Of a DNA stretch of 64,000 nt, positions 24,201 through 38,346 are shown piece after piece. The DNA comes from Apostichopus japonicus (lineage: Eukaryota; Echinodermata; Holothuroidea; Aspidochirotida; Stichopodidae), in NCBI RefSeq assembly GCF_037975245.1, contig NC_092580.1, forward strand, positions 24,819,001-24,883,000. Reading direction: 5' to 3'. The first letter of the stretch is position 1, and each line of letters starts with the position of its first letter. Both the position numbers and the translations under genes were made by a program. The notes under the pieces were generated by a model. The model saw nothing but the letters and a program-made list of their open reading frames with translations. It had not been told where the DNA came from and did not search any database.

Positions 24201-27200
24201 CTGTCCCATCCATGTTTTGCCATGCCAAGCATCATATATTTAAGGACTAATTGCACCCATTTCGACGGTGCTGAAGGAAAACTCATTAAAGTGTTTTTAG
24301 GGAACTATCCAGTAGCTACTTGACCCGACTGTCAACTTATTTTCTATGGTTTCAATTTTTTCTTTAAATCCATTGGGATATGGGTATTTTGAGTTTTTCA
24401 TATGACGTAAACACAAACAAAAATGTTGGTCATGAATAGCACACAGCTCCTCTGTTTTTACTTACATTTCAAAACTGAGTAAATTGGTTGGTTTTATAAC
24501 TTGCCTCGTAGTTGTGTTCTGATGAATATCCTTCATTGTTTGTACTTACTTTCATGTGATATTTAGGTATAAAGCCCCATTATGCCTTCCATTATAAACA
24601 CGAACAAACTGTTCCCTAACCCTATTTTGGTACCATTGTGTAGTTAATAAGCAGACAATCTTGTAGGTGCATTGTTTGCCAAATATTTTTGGCCGAATCT
24701 CAGAGAACGAGCGAGAATAGAAACCTCCAAAACATTATTATTCAGACCGTCCAGATGGAATGCATAGTGGGACTTAAACATCAAAGGACAAGATGTACAG
24801 TGACCTTTGAGTTAATGTTATATATTCTTTGATGGTATGATATTCCTTTTATTACCCTTATATTTCTTACATCATGGTGAAGCATGTAAAACCTACCTTT
24901 ATAATCCCCACCGGTTTCATACACAGTGTATCAAAGACTGGAACAGTATGATCTATCTCTTTAACTGTTTCCATTCATTTAGAAGATAGTACAGTATTCA
25001 AATGGTGGCCTTTACTGTAGAGTTTACTCTGTTGTTCACTCTGATAGTTGAGTATAATTAAGTGACATAATATATGCTGCAAGACACTTGGGGCGATATT
25101 TTATGAAGGAAGTACGTTCCTTTGTAGCTACTTGTTCTGTTTGCTATATGATCTAACTGTTAACAATGAATTATTTGACAACCTGTAGGCTTTATTTTCA
25201 CACTCAAATGAGTACTTATTAATGATTACCCACATTGTTGATTATTATAGATGTGATTGAACACACAATATCACAACCTAATTAAAAGGCTTGTATTAGT
25301 ATAAATCTCTCTCCAGAGGCTCCAGTTCACTGTACTTTCATCAAGGGATGTCATTTTCTTATCATGTTTTCAGTTTTAGTACTTTTATCTTTTATGTTAC
25401 TGTTTAATTATCATTCAATTATGGTGTGTATGTATGCATGCTGTTGATAAATAAAAAGGATTCCAGCTTCCACGGAGTGGTAAAATAAATGGCTGTCCTT
25501 TGAGTTTCAATTATAAAGCTAAGATTTATATCAGAGCTGTAACATTATGTAAATGTGGTTTTCTGTTTCTTAATCTTGGCGTCCAATTGCACTACACATC
25601 CAACAAGTGCAGATACCCCCTCCCCCCACTCCAAAGATAAGAATGGGGTTACACGGCCCTTGTAATAATAATAATGAGCAGTTATTTTTACAAAGCTTAA
25701 CCAAACACAAATGTAGGAGAAGCCCGCACAGGCGTATGGATCACAACTTACACTACGGGTGGCTTCCAATTCAACATTTTATATAAAATTTAGAAACTCA
25801 TTTCAGATGGGAAAACTGTAGACTGCTCTTGGATGATTAAACCCACCTTACATAGAACCTCCTGATTGCCAAACCTCATTGCTTCAAATGCCATTGCCTT
25901 TATCCACTTGATCACAGCACCAGTGGTTCATCCTAGATGAAACCTGGCAGAGGGAGGGGGGGGGGCACCTAAGATACAGTTACAGCAACTGAAGTAGATA
26001 TAACTATTGATTCTATTAAAATTTAGCAAACCTCTACTTTACCCAACCTCTACTTCAAGACATGCATAAGGAACAGATGCCCTAGAACTCTGCACAAAAG
26101 GGTAAGACTATCACAGAAACAGTGAATTTCATTTAATAAATTCATTTATATTGGAGAATGGGTTAAAAATTCAGACCCTTTATCTAAAGAATCTCAAATG
26201 TGACATTTTATCACAAAATTCAAGCAGTTTTTGCCAAAATTTGTTGTATCTGAAAATGTTCATGCAGCTAGCTAAACAATTTTAGGCTGACATTTTTATG
26301 TCAAGATTCGCCCTCAAAAAGTGTAAATTATTATCTTTAGAATGTCTGTCCCATGGATACGCCAGACCTACACCCTCGCCCCCCCCCCCGGGTTGATCAT
26401 GACAGTAGGCCAACTGTCTCGCCTAGGCCTAATGCCAGACCAACCCATTCGGGTAATGATATATTGGTCATTAAAACAACTTTTCTGGCGAGATTCGCAG
26501 CGAACTCAATAAATAATTATCTTGAACAACATGTTTAATGACCTTAGGCCTATGTTATGAGACCATTTGAATTGTTTCGTTGTAAATGTAATTATTTCAA
26601 ATGGATATGCATCTAGCATGTCATTGCTAGTTTTTTTTTTTTTTTTTTTTCAATTAATACGTTGATATATTATGCGGTGTTTGTCCCACATGGCTTGCCA
26701 TAGACGCACACGGTCGTGGTCAAAGGTTAAGCAACGGAGCGCGAATTGTGATCTGTATATAAAGCTTACGAAGGGTTACACGAGCAGTGCAGTTCGCTTC
26801 CTGGCAGCCGTTTGCTAACAATTCATACGTAATTGTAATTTGTAGCCTATTCTGTATGGGGGGGGGGGGGGGGTAACTGCCAAAGAATGTGAATGGCAGA
26901 TATATTCGCCAGCTCGAAGGTTGTGTATTAGTTTTGTGGAGCAAGTTAGTACTTCACATTGTTTGAGTCAGCGAGCGTGAGAAATTACGCTAGCCTATCA
27001 TATAATAGTATCGCTTAGGCCTAACGATAGGCTAGCTCACGTAGGCACTGGCGATACTAGTTGGAATGCTAATCTAGGCCTAATATGATATTCACTAGAC
27101 AATTAACGTAAGTAAAGTAAGTCACTTTATATCTTCCGACAAAATACTAGACCTAGCTGGTTGGGCCTAATTACTTTCTGGTTTAGGCTAGTACAGTTAG

Positions 27201-27953
27201 GCTAGGCCTAACTTAATTAGCCTAGGCCTAAATGTCTTTAAATTCCTACCAGAGTAGCCTACCATAGCCTAGGCTATGCCATCTAGCACTTAACACTAAC
27301 AGTAACACATCCTCAAGAAACTAACTCGCAGCCGGACAAATTAGCTTAGGATGAAAGCTCTCCCTCTTTCCTTTTTTTTGTTTTCCATCATGACAGGCAA
27401 GGCTGTTGGTTTCTTCTCCAACTTTCAAGAATAAAAACAATAGTTTCCTTCCCTGAAATTATTTTTAGGGGTTGAAACCAACGTTTTTCAGGGGAGGAAA
27501 GAAATACGGCTTGGCTGTGGAAAGAATTAATTTAGGTATAGTGAAGCAACTGTACGTATAGTAAATGTGTCTTGTGATTTAGGAGAGTTTGGTGAAAGAA
27601 AGGAACATATTTCAAAGAGACACTTGTACTTGTAGTAATTGAAGAAACTGGTAAATAGGAAAACAAGGAGAGGAACCAAGGAGGGCATACCTACTGTATA
27701 GGCTAAATTGTCTATGTTATTTCATTCCCACAATGAATGCCATACAAGCAAACAACCCATTACCACTATGAATTCCACGCATGTAAATTACCCCATGTTC
27801 GCATACAATCCTATGCAAACAATCCGGCCTAGCCTATTCACAAACATTTTTTATCTTCCAATCACTGAACAGTTACACAAGGAAGATACCTGGTCACATT
27901 TTCTATTTTCATACTATCACAACTTTCTTTAGCTTACTCTAAAAGAATATGCA
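21215..27953. other. No gene recognised over 6.7 kb
   Basis: AT-rich DNA with homopolymer runs (G-runs at 21962, 23755, 25959 and 26860; a T-run at 26632). A block rich in GGCCTA/TAGGCC lies at 27000-27290. No ORF above about 75 codons has protein-like features. It could be a long intron or intergenic DNA. Confidence 0.5.
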
Positions 27954-27961
27954 GTCAGAGC

Positions 27962-28865
27962 CCGGTATGACTAATTACCATACCGGACCCATTCGGACCA
28001 TATCGTACCATACCGGACCATATCGGACCATACCGGGTATGAATAAGTACCATACCGGACCCATATCGTACCATACCGGACCCAACCGGAGGCAAAATAA
28101 ATGACCATCAGACACCACCGGACTATATATCAAATGCTTATTTTTTATCCTTAAATGAATCCCGAAAACAATGAAGTCTATTTGGAATGAAATAATTCAC
28201 TTGTTTATGAACTTTGAGGTATAGGCATTACAAGAGAGATACTAACAATTTTTGTCCATTCGAAATAGCTTTGAGTTTGACCCACAGAAATTCATTAAAA
28301 GTTCTAAATTAGGATTAGATCTCGTACTGAAATATCGCTGACCTAATAAGGTGATCAAGAGTACAATTTTTATGTAGAAAAAGGGCACATTTTTAACCTG
28401 AGGAAAAGTGGGGGGGGCACGTGTCCCCTGTCCCCCCGGTTCCGCCGCCCTTGCCTCTCACATAATCCTGCAGAAAGGGACCCTGTGGCCTGATGCGTCA
28501 GGACAAAGGAAGGCGGACGTAGATTCCTGGGGGACTTGGATTCCTGTTACACCGGCCCCATTTGGGTAAAATGGCCAGCTGAACCCAGATTTGTTGTCAA
28601 CATCCATCCCAAATTCCAATTTTGAGATGAATGTTGACACATAACCAGCATTTTAATGATAAAATATAATAAATATGACTCCGGTGGTGTCTGATGGTCA
28701 TTTATTTCGCCTCCGGTTCGGTATGGTACGGTATGGTCCGAATGGGTCCGGTATGGTAATTATTCATACTCGATATGGTCCGAATGGGTCCGGTATGGTA
28801 ATTATTCATACCCGATATGGTCCGGTATTGTCCGATTGGGTCCGATATGGTAATTAGTCATACCC
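27962..28865. mobile_element. Foldback DNA element with long repetitive inverted termini
   Basis: The left arm (27962-28125) and right arm (about 28678-28865) are inverted copies. Both are built of tandem CCATACCGGACC / GGTCCGGTATGG units and both contain the CAGACACCACCGG/CCGGTGGTGTCTG segment. The outer ends read GGTATGACTAATTACCATA on both arms. The flanks carry the direct repeat GTCAGAGCC at 27954-27962 and 28866-28874, consistent with an 8-bp target duplication of the hAT type, although the extra base makes the size uncertain. No transposase is present. A second G-rich element lies inside. Confidence 0.8.
28140..28453 (-). mobile_element. hAT-like non-autonomous element, partial, nested
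   Basis: The end CCGCCGCCCTTG at 28442-28453 and the internal stretch near 28270-28300 (GAGTTTGACCCACAGAAATT) match, in inverse orientation, the element at 50127-50772. The opposite terminus is missing. It sits inside the foldback element at 27962-28865. Confidence 0.6.
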
Positions 28866-28874
28866 GTCAGAGCC

Positions 28875-30840
28875 TACAGAACAACAGTCTCCTCCCTTGA
28901 AAATAGTAAGTTAGTTTCCTTAACCATGTTATTTTTCACCCTTAACTTTACCTTTCTCCCTTTAAATCTTTTCTTACAGTTATTCCACTTACAACATCTA
29001 TTCTTTCCACATAGCCTAGCCAATATGCCTCCCATGAAAAACCTTAGTCAACTCCCCAGGATATGTTAGTTTCCAGTGAAAACGTACTTGACTCCCCTAT
29101 GATGTAGGGGAGGTAAGTTACTCATCTTCATGAAATCATTTACATTTATAAGTTACTCAACAAGTGGGAGGAAAATAACGTTGTTAGGGGAGGGAACAAA
29201 TGGCCCCAGGCTAGGCCTACCACCAAATGAAAATGGGAAACCTAGGCTAGCCTACCAAAGCGAAGGCTAGAAAGAGATGAGGACGAACTAGCCTATCCTA
29301 GGCTCCAAATACAAGCAACGGTACTTTGTAAAATGAAATTCTCAAGCAATTAGGCCTAGCTCTGTGGTCTAATTGATGTTAGTGATGGTTCAAGTATGGA
29401 GAAAACTCTCCATGAAAGCTGATGTTACCTAGCATATAGGCAACTAAATTGATATACATGTATTAATTTAATCAACTAGCATAATTTTGACCTGAAGCTA
29501 GGCTTAACAGTATTGGTCCAACTCTCGGCATATCTTTATCAGATCATAGCCTTCTTTTGATGCCTAAGGCATGATTTTATGGTCTGCAGAACTGTTTCAC
29601 TGAAACTTTGATTATTATTAAACCGAATTCAAACTTTGCTAAGTCAACCTCTCATTGTTGAGTAATTGTCTTTAATTTGGTTTTTAATTTGAAAACATTG
29701 ATTGAAAGTTGTGAGGAACACAACTCATGGTAAACACATATTAAGAGTATTGAGAGATAAGTACAAGATATAGTATCTCTGTCCTTGTTGATATAGAATA
29801 TTATTACACAGGTGCTAGAAGTCATGGAAGCACATGAGGGTTTACCATGAATATACTAATATGTTGTTGGTGATCTTTGCTAAGTGTACATGTTGTAGCT
29901 TAATTGTCGGTCCTTATTTCACTTGTCAAGTTTCTCGTTTCAAGAATGATGTTTATTTCAGACATATTTCAATTTTCCAGTTCCTCATGAATGTGCTTGC
30001 TAAGTTTGTTTAAACTAGTACATGCTCTCCAAATTGTTTGGCTGATGAAATGTTCTCAAAATGTGTTGAATTCATTCCTTTCAATCAGCTTGACTATTAT
30101 AGTGAACAATATACATCAAAGGAAGCTTTGGCATTTTACAAAGTACTCCATAGGTTTGATAGCAATGTCTAGTAAGGTTCATTAAAGAGTCATATTGCAA
30201 GTATTAAAAATAAACAGGCACTTAGTAACAAAAAGAGGTACAGTTTATTCATGTTTTTAAACATTCATCAAAAAGGTATCTGCATACGCAAACTGGAAGA
30301 TGATCTTATGTAAAACTACTTTAAAAGAAATACTAAAATTTATTTCACACCAAAGGTATATATATACTGTACATATTGCTTTGATATTTGTCTTTACAGC
30401 ATTGCATTGGCCACACTGATTCACAAGGAGACTCCATGAACTGTGACTGTAACATCCTGCTGGAGGTCTGAGACATTGAAGATTCTGTAATGCTTCCGTT
30501 TGGGTATGCAGTTTACTATAGTAACACAGAAATATTTTTTAAGCTCTGGTATTTGTTTCGTTTATTTCTGCCATTAAACCACAATCATATACATTTGTTT
30601 ATACATAATTATATCAATGAGGCAGCAGTCAGGGTTGTTTAGGTAGTCAGGGGAAGGGAGGGGAGGAAGGGAGGGAGTGTATAAAAATGAGTCTAGTTGC
30701 AATGTCTATCTGCTTTCCAATATATGAAATCTTCTTATCTTTTACAATACTGTCTCAGGTGAAAGAAGAAGATGAAGAGAATTGAAGGAAAATTGTGAGT
30801 CTTGGATGTCTGTAATGAAGCTGGATCAGGTTTAGAACAA
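28875..30840. other. No gene recognised
   Basis: AT-rich DNA. One short segment at 30412-30470 has an acceptor-like start, but its frame does not continue from the upstream candidate exon. Confidence 0.5.
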
Positions 30841-30847
30841 GTGGTTG

Positions 30848-31060
30848 AAAGATCATAAACTCCACCAAATACGAGAAGATCCTTCAAGCCTGTCCTCTAC
30901 AGAGAGATCTGGAAGTGTTATCTGGAGGTGATGTAACAGAAATTGGAGAAAAAGTAAGATTCAAGGAAAACATCAGTGTGAGCCAGTATCATGAACATCA
31001 GTCTTGTCCCCTCAACAGTTGATTGTTGTCAAGATCAGTGCTAAATGTAGGAGACACGGT
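30848..31060 (+). pseudogene. ABCC/MRP NBD1 exon fragment, copy 0 (5' half missing)
   Basis: Encodes the second half of the same exon as 32146-32322: [21 protein letters not shown] then IGEK ending at 30953. This is directly followed by a GTAAGA donor, the splice position usual for MRP genes after the Gly-Glu-Lys that precedes the ABC signature. The 5' half ([13 protein letters not shown]) and the acceptor are missing. No LSGGQ signature exon follows nearby, so it is a relic. Confidence 0.75.
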
Positions 31061-31480
31061 GCCTTAGCCTGCTGGAACCAGTCGGTATTTGGTGTGGTCT
31101 GTTTTTGTGCTAACTGTATGAGACACAGTGCCTTAGCCTATTGAAAAAGGTAATTGGTGTGGTGTGTTTTTGTGCTAATTGTATGAGACACAGTGCCTTA
31201 GCCTGTTGGAACAAGTTGGCATTTGGTGTGGTCAGTTTTTGTGCTAAATGTACGAGACACAGTGCCTTAGCCTGTTGGAACCAGTCGGTATTTGGTGTTG
31301 TCTGTTTTTGTGCTAAGTGTACGAGACACAGTGCCTTAGCCTGTTGGAACCAGTGGGTATTTGGTGTGTTCTTGTTTTTGTGCTAAATGTATGAGACATG
31401 GTGCCTTAGCCTGTTGGAACCAGTCGGTATTTGATGTTGTTTTTTTTTGTGCTAAACTACTATTCTTACAGAAAGGCTGA
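31020..31480. repeat. ~69-bp minisatellite, about 6-7 units
   Basis: GCCTTAGCCT landmarks lie at 31061, 31130, 31195, 31264, 31333 and 31403 (steps 69, 65, 69, 69, 70). Diverged units continue to about 31960 and recur after each ABCC exon copy (32400-32800, 33280-33700). The 69-bp period keeps a reading frame open, giving a 23-residue repeat that I regard as a by-product. Confidence 0.9.
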
Positions 31481-32112
31481 ACAAGTTCCAGGATATAGTT
31501 TGTACAGAGTGACACATTCCACTCATTCCAAGCAACCATGACAACATCAAAATGAAGCTAATTGGTTTCTTAGTTTATTGGCATGAGATGCTAATTAATG
31601 TAGTCTGTTTTTGTGCTAAATTATTGAGACATGGTGCCTTAGTTTATTGGTATTAGTTTTTAATTAGAAATGTACGAGACATTTTTGTGCTAAATGTATA
31701 AGTCCTCAGCCTTAGCCTATTGGAACCAGTCGGTAATTGGTGTGGTGTATTAAATTGATAAGTTCTGCCTTAGTTTATTGATATGAGTTGCTAATTAGTG
31801 TGGTCTGTTTTGTGCTAAATTAATGAAACCTGTTGCCTTAGTTCGTTGGAATGAATTTGTAATAAGTATTTTGGTTGTCTAAAATTAATGAGACATTGTA
31901 CCTAGTTTGATGGAACGAGTTGGTATTTAGTGAGGTCTTTCTTGAGAGTTGTTCAAACCAGTGTCCAATAACTTTGATCTGACCATAAAATTCCATTTCT
32001 TTCACAAATTGCCCCTCTAGAAGAGTATACATGTTTTGTCTCACGGCTGACAGTTTGATTGTTAACAGGGTTTGACTTTTTTTACCTTTGCTGTTACTTT
32101 GAAGAAAAGTGA

Positions 32113-33002
<890 letters not shown>

Positions 33003-33884
33003 TTTTGTATTCCTCTCCTTTCATCAGAGATCTGTGGCCTATGTTGCTCAACAAGCTTGGATCCAAAATGATACTGTGAGAGGAAACGTTCTGTTTGGTA
33101 AAGATCTCAACTCCACCAAATACGAGAAGATCCTTCAAGCTTGTCCTCTACAGAGATATCTGGAAGTGTTATCTGGAGGTGATTTAACAAAAATTGGAGA
33201 AAAATTACGTTTCAAGGGAAACATCAGTGTAAGCCAGTATCATGAACATCAGTCTTGTCCTCTCAACAGTTGATTGTCAAGATCAGTGCTAAATGTACGA
33301 GACACGGTGCCTTAGCCTGTTGGAACCAGTCGGTACTTTGGTGTGGTCTGTTTCGTGATAAATTAAAGAGACATTGTGCCTTAGTTTGGTGGAATGAGTA
33401 GCTAATTAGTGTGGTCTGTTTGTGCTAAATTGAAGAGGAGTATTGTGATAATTTGTTGGTAGTTAGTGTGGTGTGTTTGTATTAAATTTATAAGTTTTGC
33501 CTTAGTTTATTGATATGATTTGCTAACTAGTGTGGTCTGTTTTGTGCTAAATTAATGAGACCCGGTGCCTTAGTTTGTTGGAATCATTTTGTAATTAGTA
33601 ATTTGGTTGTCTTAAATTGATGATTGTTGCCTTAGATTGTTGGAAAGAGTTGCCAATTAGTGTGGTCTGGGTTGTGGTATATTAAAAAGACAGTTGATTG
33701 TTGTCAAGATCAGAAAACTCAAAGATGAGCTGATTTGATGGAAAAACACCAGCTAAGCTGGAAAGCTGCAATATACAGTCAAGGTTAGTCATAAGAAAGA
33801 AAGGTTCATAAAAATGTAATATATATTTAATTGTGTTTCCACCAGTAAAGTTTCAATCACAGCCTAAAATTTGTTGGAATTAGT
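33003..33884. repeat. 882-bp tandem duplication, unit B
   Basis: Second unit of the duplication that starts at 32121. It ends in DNA that resumes the start of a third unit at about 33930. Confidence 0.9.
33028..33204 (+). pseudogene. ABCC/MRP NBD1 exon, copy B
   Basis: Same as copy A apart from a few substitutions, including Asp to Tyr in LQRDLEV and Glu to Lys in LTEIGEK. The donor position is likewise TTACGT. The Glu to Lys change falls in a conserved MRP stretch, which argues against function. Confidence 0.75.
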
Positions 33885-33924
33885 TGCTAATTAGTGTTTA
33901 ATGTTTTGTGCTAAATGTACGAGA

Positions 33925-34010
33925 CTTACTTTGAAGAAAACTGGCTAATTTCTTTTGCATTCCTCTCCTTTCCTTAGGGTTCTGTGGATTATGTTGGTCA
34001 ACAGTTAGCT
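33925..34010 (+). pseudogene. Truncated third unit start of the ABCC exon duplication
   Basis: TACTTTGAAGAAAACTGGCT, then TTCCTCTCCTTTCCTTAG and a diverged exon start (TCTGTGGATTATGTTGGTCA) resemble 32095-32170. The match stops abruptly at about 34000, where unrelated DNA begins. Confidence 0.65.
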
Positions 34011-34269
34011 TTTTGACATAGCGCCACCCCATCATCCTTCACTCTATGACTTACTCGCCATTTACAAAACGTACGCGTCCTTGGATACCAACACGACGCT
34101 GCCGAGTACACTTTTGATTCATAGTGTGTCTCTTCAAAAGGAGTTCCTATTCTTTCCATCCGCTGTCTTAGGCTGGAGACTAATTCTTTCTGGTAAGTGA
34201 AGTTTATGATCAATTTCATTGTATAGAAGCCATTTAAGACCCGTAGGGAGGGGCTGTTTTGCCAATATG

Positions 34270-37200
34270 ACAACCCCTTACCTACCTATAACCGCCCCCC
34301 TAAACAAAAATGATTTTGACATCGACATTAATGACTGGATCCCTCTACAAAAATAGCAGAAAAAGACAACGTCCAATCTACGTTGAAATAAACCCATCTC
34401 CTAACTCCAAACCAACCACCAAAAAGTCCGCTCAAACAATCATTGTATCAGGAATCTTACCAGAACTATCAAAAAACCCAGTGAACACTTGCTAAAATAA
34501 TCAATTAAGAAAAACCAAATGCCATGATCTCAAATATAAACCGTCTTCGTAGTAACGACATCCTAATCACCCCCATGAACCTAAATCTGCAAATACCCTC
34601 CTGAAACCATGGCCTCAAAAGACTAAACTAGGCAACCCCAAACCAAGAATCCCCCAAAAAGTATGACAGAGAAACTTCTCCGTAGTAGCCTGTGGCATAA
34701 ACCCTGAAATTCAAATCAAAGATATTGAACAAGAACTCAAAGACCAAGAATACACCACAATACAAACTAAAAGACTCATTAGTCATGCCACAAACAATAC
34801 AACTTGGAAAGTAAAAATGACGTTTGAAGAACAAGAGCCTCAACAAACCCTAATCAAACAAGGTTTCTACTTAGGATACTCTAAACACAAAACAGAAGAA
34901 TACCACGAACCCTCCCCAAATCACTCAATGTTTCAAATGTCAACTTTTTGGACACACCCAACATACTTGCAAAATTCAAACCAGATGTCTCAGATGTGGC
35001 GAAAACCACAGAGTTAAAGATTGTCCCAAACCAAAAGAAAACCCAAAATGTGCCAATTGCTCAGGGACTCATGTCACCCTTTACAAAGGATGCCCAAAAT
35101 TTAAAGAAGCTAAAACTGAAAATAATAACAAACAACAAGAACAAAGAACCAATTTTACCCCTAAAATTGAAATAACAAATAAAATCGTCACTGAAAAAAA
35201 ACTTAATATCGCAACCTTTGTAATTGAATTAGTACAATACACCTTCCAAAAAGCCAACATTAATATTAAATCTGACGACCTTGCCAGTTAGGCCACCGTG
35301 TTAGCACTAAAACACCTAAACTTAAATATCCCAGAAACTGTAATTATGGAACGTCTCCACCATCCTTCAATATTTAGCCCTCCTCAATCACCTACATGAC
35401 AAGCACACTCCCTCCTTCGGTCAAGTTCCTCCACCTAAACATCAACAGTATCCTTCCAAAATTAAGCCTCCTACTTACTATATTCGCCAACCACTCCCCG
35501 GATATCATTTCGTTAAACGAAACTAAACTTAATAAAAATTCCCACCTTAGCATCCCTGGTTACCAAACTTTTAGACACGATAACTCTCGCTCTATGGGAG
35601 GAGTACTTATTGCTGAAAAAAACAACCTCAAAGCCACCCTCCTCCCAAACAAACCCAAACAATTGAAATTGTACAATAAACCTCTCCACATTATTAGCTA
35701 TTATAGTCCCCAAATGAGCCCATATCCACAATCAAAAAAAGTTCTAATAAAAATACAATACTACTAGGAGATTTAAATGCCCACCACATCATTTTTGGTA
35801 GCACCAAAATATCTGAAAAAGGCATATCCCTCTTAGAAATATGTGATAAACACAACTTAACAATAATTAACCAAAATACCAAAACTAGGATAAACCCAAT
35901 AAACAATAATACTGAACTACTTGACTACACCATAACCTCAAACCACCTTGCAACTAAAACTCATTCGATTCAAATCCTAGAAGATGACCTAATCAGTGAC
36001 CATTTTCCACTCCTTTTTGAGCTAGACATAAACCTCAGTCGCATCCAAAATAACGAATTAACGTATAATTACAATAAAACAGACTGGACATCATTTAAAA
36101 AGGGATCATCACAAAAAACACTATTGCCAATTACCACAACAACAAGCTAAATTACATCGGCATATATTGTGACAGCATTGCCCAACATACTGTATCTTTA
36201 ATACCTTCAAACAACACTGCCCATTAAAAACAAAACAGAAATCCAAAACTAAATAGGAATATTCTTACACTAAATAACTCAGACGTCGCCTACATAGAAC
36301 CTATATGATCTCCCCAGATCCAACTCTAAAAACCTAAAGTAACCAACCTAAAAAACAAATAAATAGACAAATATCGGCGGTCGACCAAAACCGAATCCAA
36401 AACAAATTCGATTCAATCATTAATGACAAAAACCCAAAACACTTTTGGAAAAATTAAAAAAATATCATAAACCCATTACAACCCAAACACAGGTAATACA
36501 GACGAATGCCTTAGAGATAAAGTAGGTAACCTCATCACAAAAACCTAAGACCAAATAAAGCTTAGTGAATCATACTTGAAAACTATATTCAATATCTTAG
36601 ATGGCCCTCCATACGATAACAGATTCCAACACAAGATAGACCGTACAATTATCTGTAATGCAACCAGCTTTATCCCCAACTTCTAAGGATGTCTGAACAA
36701 AAACATCCCTCTACTCAAAGAAATAGATATAAATGATTGGTATAGTGCCACTGAATATGCAATAATGCCTCCTCCCCTGGTCTTGACAACATAAATGACC
36801 TAATGCTAAAAGATTCCCCTCCGTCGGCCTCCGATATTCATTAACTCTCATATTTTCCCATTATTTAACAAACTCCTTAGACTGGGTCATTTCCCAACCC
36901 TGTGGAAATCCGCCAAAATGATTTTAATACCGAAACTAAGTAAAGACACAACAAAATTCAAAACTATCAACCAATTAGTCTCCTACCAGCCTTAGGTAAG
37001 ATTTTCGAAAGAATTATAGATAACCGCACCAGAAACCACCTTGGGCAAATTAATCACTTTGCCCGTATCAATCAGGCTAATTCCGCGCACACAAATCTAC
37101 AATAACCAAACTTTCCACCTTTCCAAAAAAATTCGCATCGGCTTCATAAAAAAACATGATACCACTGCCCTCTTCCTTGATGCCGAAAAGGCGTTCGACA

Positions 37201-38020
37201 AAACTTTGCACAACGGCATAAGAATTTAACTACTTAACTTTAATCTCCCCTCCAATTACACCAGACTTCTTTCCTCTTTCTTTAGTGAGCGCAATGCCAA
37301 AATATGCTACCAAAACCAACAATCAAAACCTATTCCACTTGGTGCAGGTACTCCACAGGGCGCTGTTCTCAGCCCCCTCCCCTGCACCCTATTTGTTAAT
37401 GATTTGAACATCCCCCCTCTATCTGAATGCAACTATAGTCAGTACACTGACGACATAGCCATTTGGAGCACCAGTCAAAATATCTATATGACGGAACTAA
37501 ATATTAAAAGAGCAATTACACATCTCGAAAATTGGTGCTTGATGTGGAGAACAAAAATATATCCCTCAAAATCTAACCTAGCCAATTTCTCCATAATAAA
37601 CTCAAAATACCATAACCATATTTCCCAAATTAATCTTTTCAACACCTCAATCACTGCTACTCCTAATGCAACCTCCCTTGGTACCACTTTCGATAGCAAA
37701 TTATCGTTTAATCTACTTTGTAACAGAACTGCAGGACGCTGCTGGTTCCAACTTAAATCCATTCAAATCCTCTCACACAAATATAACTTCCCTCCAAACA
37801 ATTATCCAAATCTATAAATCCAAAGTAAAACTGATTCTCAGTTACGGGAGAATCTCCCTGCTTACCATCTCTAATCCCAATAAACAAATTTTAAACAGAA
37901 TCCACACCACAGTTTATCGACTCGCACTCAAAATCCCTACCTATATTGCTACTTTGTACGCTCTCCGTGCAGGAAACACAAAATCTACTTTCACTCGAAT
38001 TAAAAAAAAAGGTAACTAAT
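34270..38020 (+). mobile_element. Jockey-like non-LTR retrotransposon, degenerate
   Basis: Plus-strand order: an ORF1-like start near 34304 (INDWIPL...), three zinc knuckles at 34940-35090 (CFKCQLFGHTQHTC, CLRCGENHRVKDC, CANCSGTHVTLYKGC), endonuclease from 35396 (LHLNINSI, SLNETKL, GDLNAHH near 35770, ISDHFPLLFE near 36000) and RT near 36960-37470 (ISLLPALGKIFERI, FLDAEKAFDK, GTPQGAVLSPL). The RT active site reads YTDD (37441-37452) where family members usually have YADD. Multiple stops and frameshifts make it inactive. A diverged partial copy lies at 44536-45960. Confidence 0.85.
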
Positions 38021-38160
38021 TTCATTTATTTCATTTCATTTATTGATTTTTGTTCTATTTTAACATAAGTATGACATATGACATAGAAGGAGATAAGAAA
38101 CAAAACTTGTGAAACGAAGTGTACTAAAAATCCCTATAGGGCTTGTCGGGTAGTGACACT
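38021..38160 (-). mobile_element. Short retroposon 3' end
   Basis: ATTTC/ATTTATT repeats at 38023-38046 look like the tail of a minus-strand insertion. The following 110 bp (CCCTATAGGG...) resembles LINE 3' UTR debris. It is called from the tail repeats only. Confidence 0.4.
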
Positions 38161-38219
38161 CCCTAAAAACTTAATGTGGAAGACATCATGATTAGATTTT
38201 GGTTTTATTTAATCAGTAG

Positions 38220-38298
38220 GTGGAGATAGAGGAATTGGACACTCTTGCACAAGATATCAACGGCTTGAAGTACTCTGCTCAGACGGCCTCCATTCTAG
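38220..38298 (+). CDS. SRP68: SRP68 penultimate exon
   Basis: Acceptor ending AATCAGTAG, 79 nt coding VEIEELDTLAQDINGLKY then SAQTASIL, and donor GTATGT. It ends in phase 1, which matches the start of the exon at 39502 exactly. The stretch aligns with the region of SRP68 just before the C-terminal domain (family pattern ...ELI..V.S.K.SLQAA.IL). SRP68 with SRP72 forms the large SRP heterodimer used in co-translational targeting to the ER. It lies about 200 bp downstream of a LINE. Confidence 0.85.
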
Positions 38299-38306
38299 GT
38301 ATGTAC

Positions 38307-38346
38307 TTAATAATAATATAATAATAATCATAATAATAATAATAAT
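38307..38346. repeat. AAT microsatellite
   Basis: AATAAT repeats in the intron between the two SRP68 exons. Confidence 0.85.

Noticed and set aside
30412-30470. Further exon of the unrecognised plus-strand gene
   Set aside because: The required phase after 21214 gives a stop within a few codons.
31141-31386. ORF with 23-residue Cys-rich repeats
   Set aside because: It exists because the minisatellite period (69) is a multiple of three. There is no start context, splice support or similar protein.
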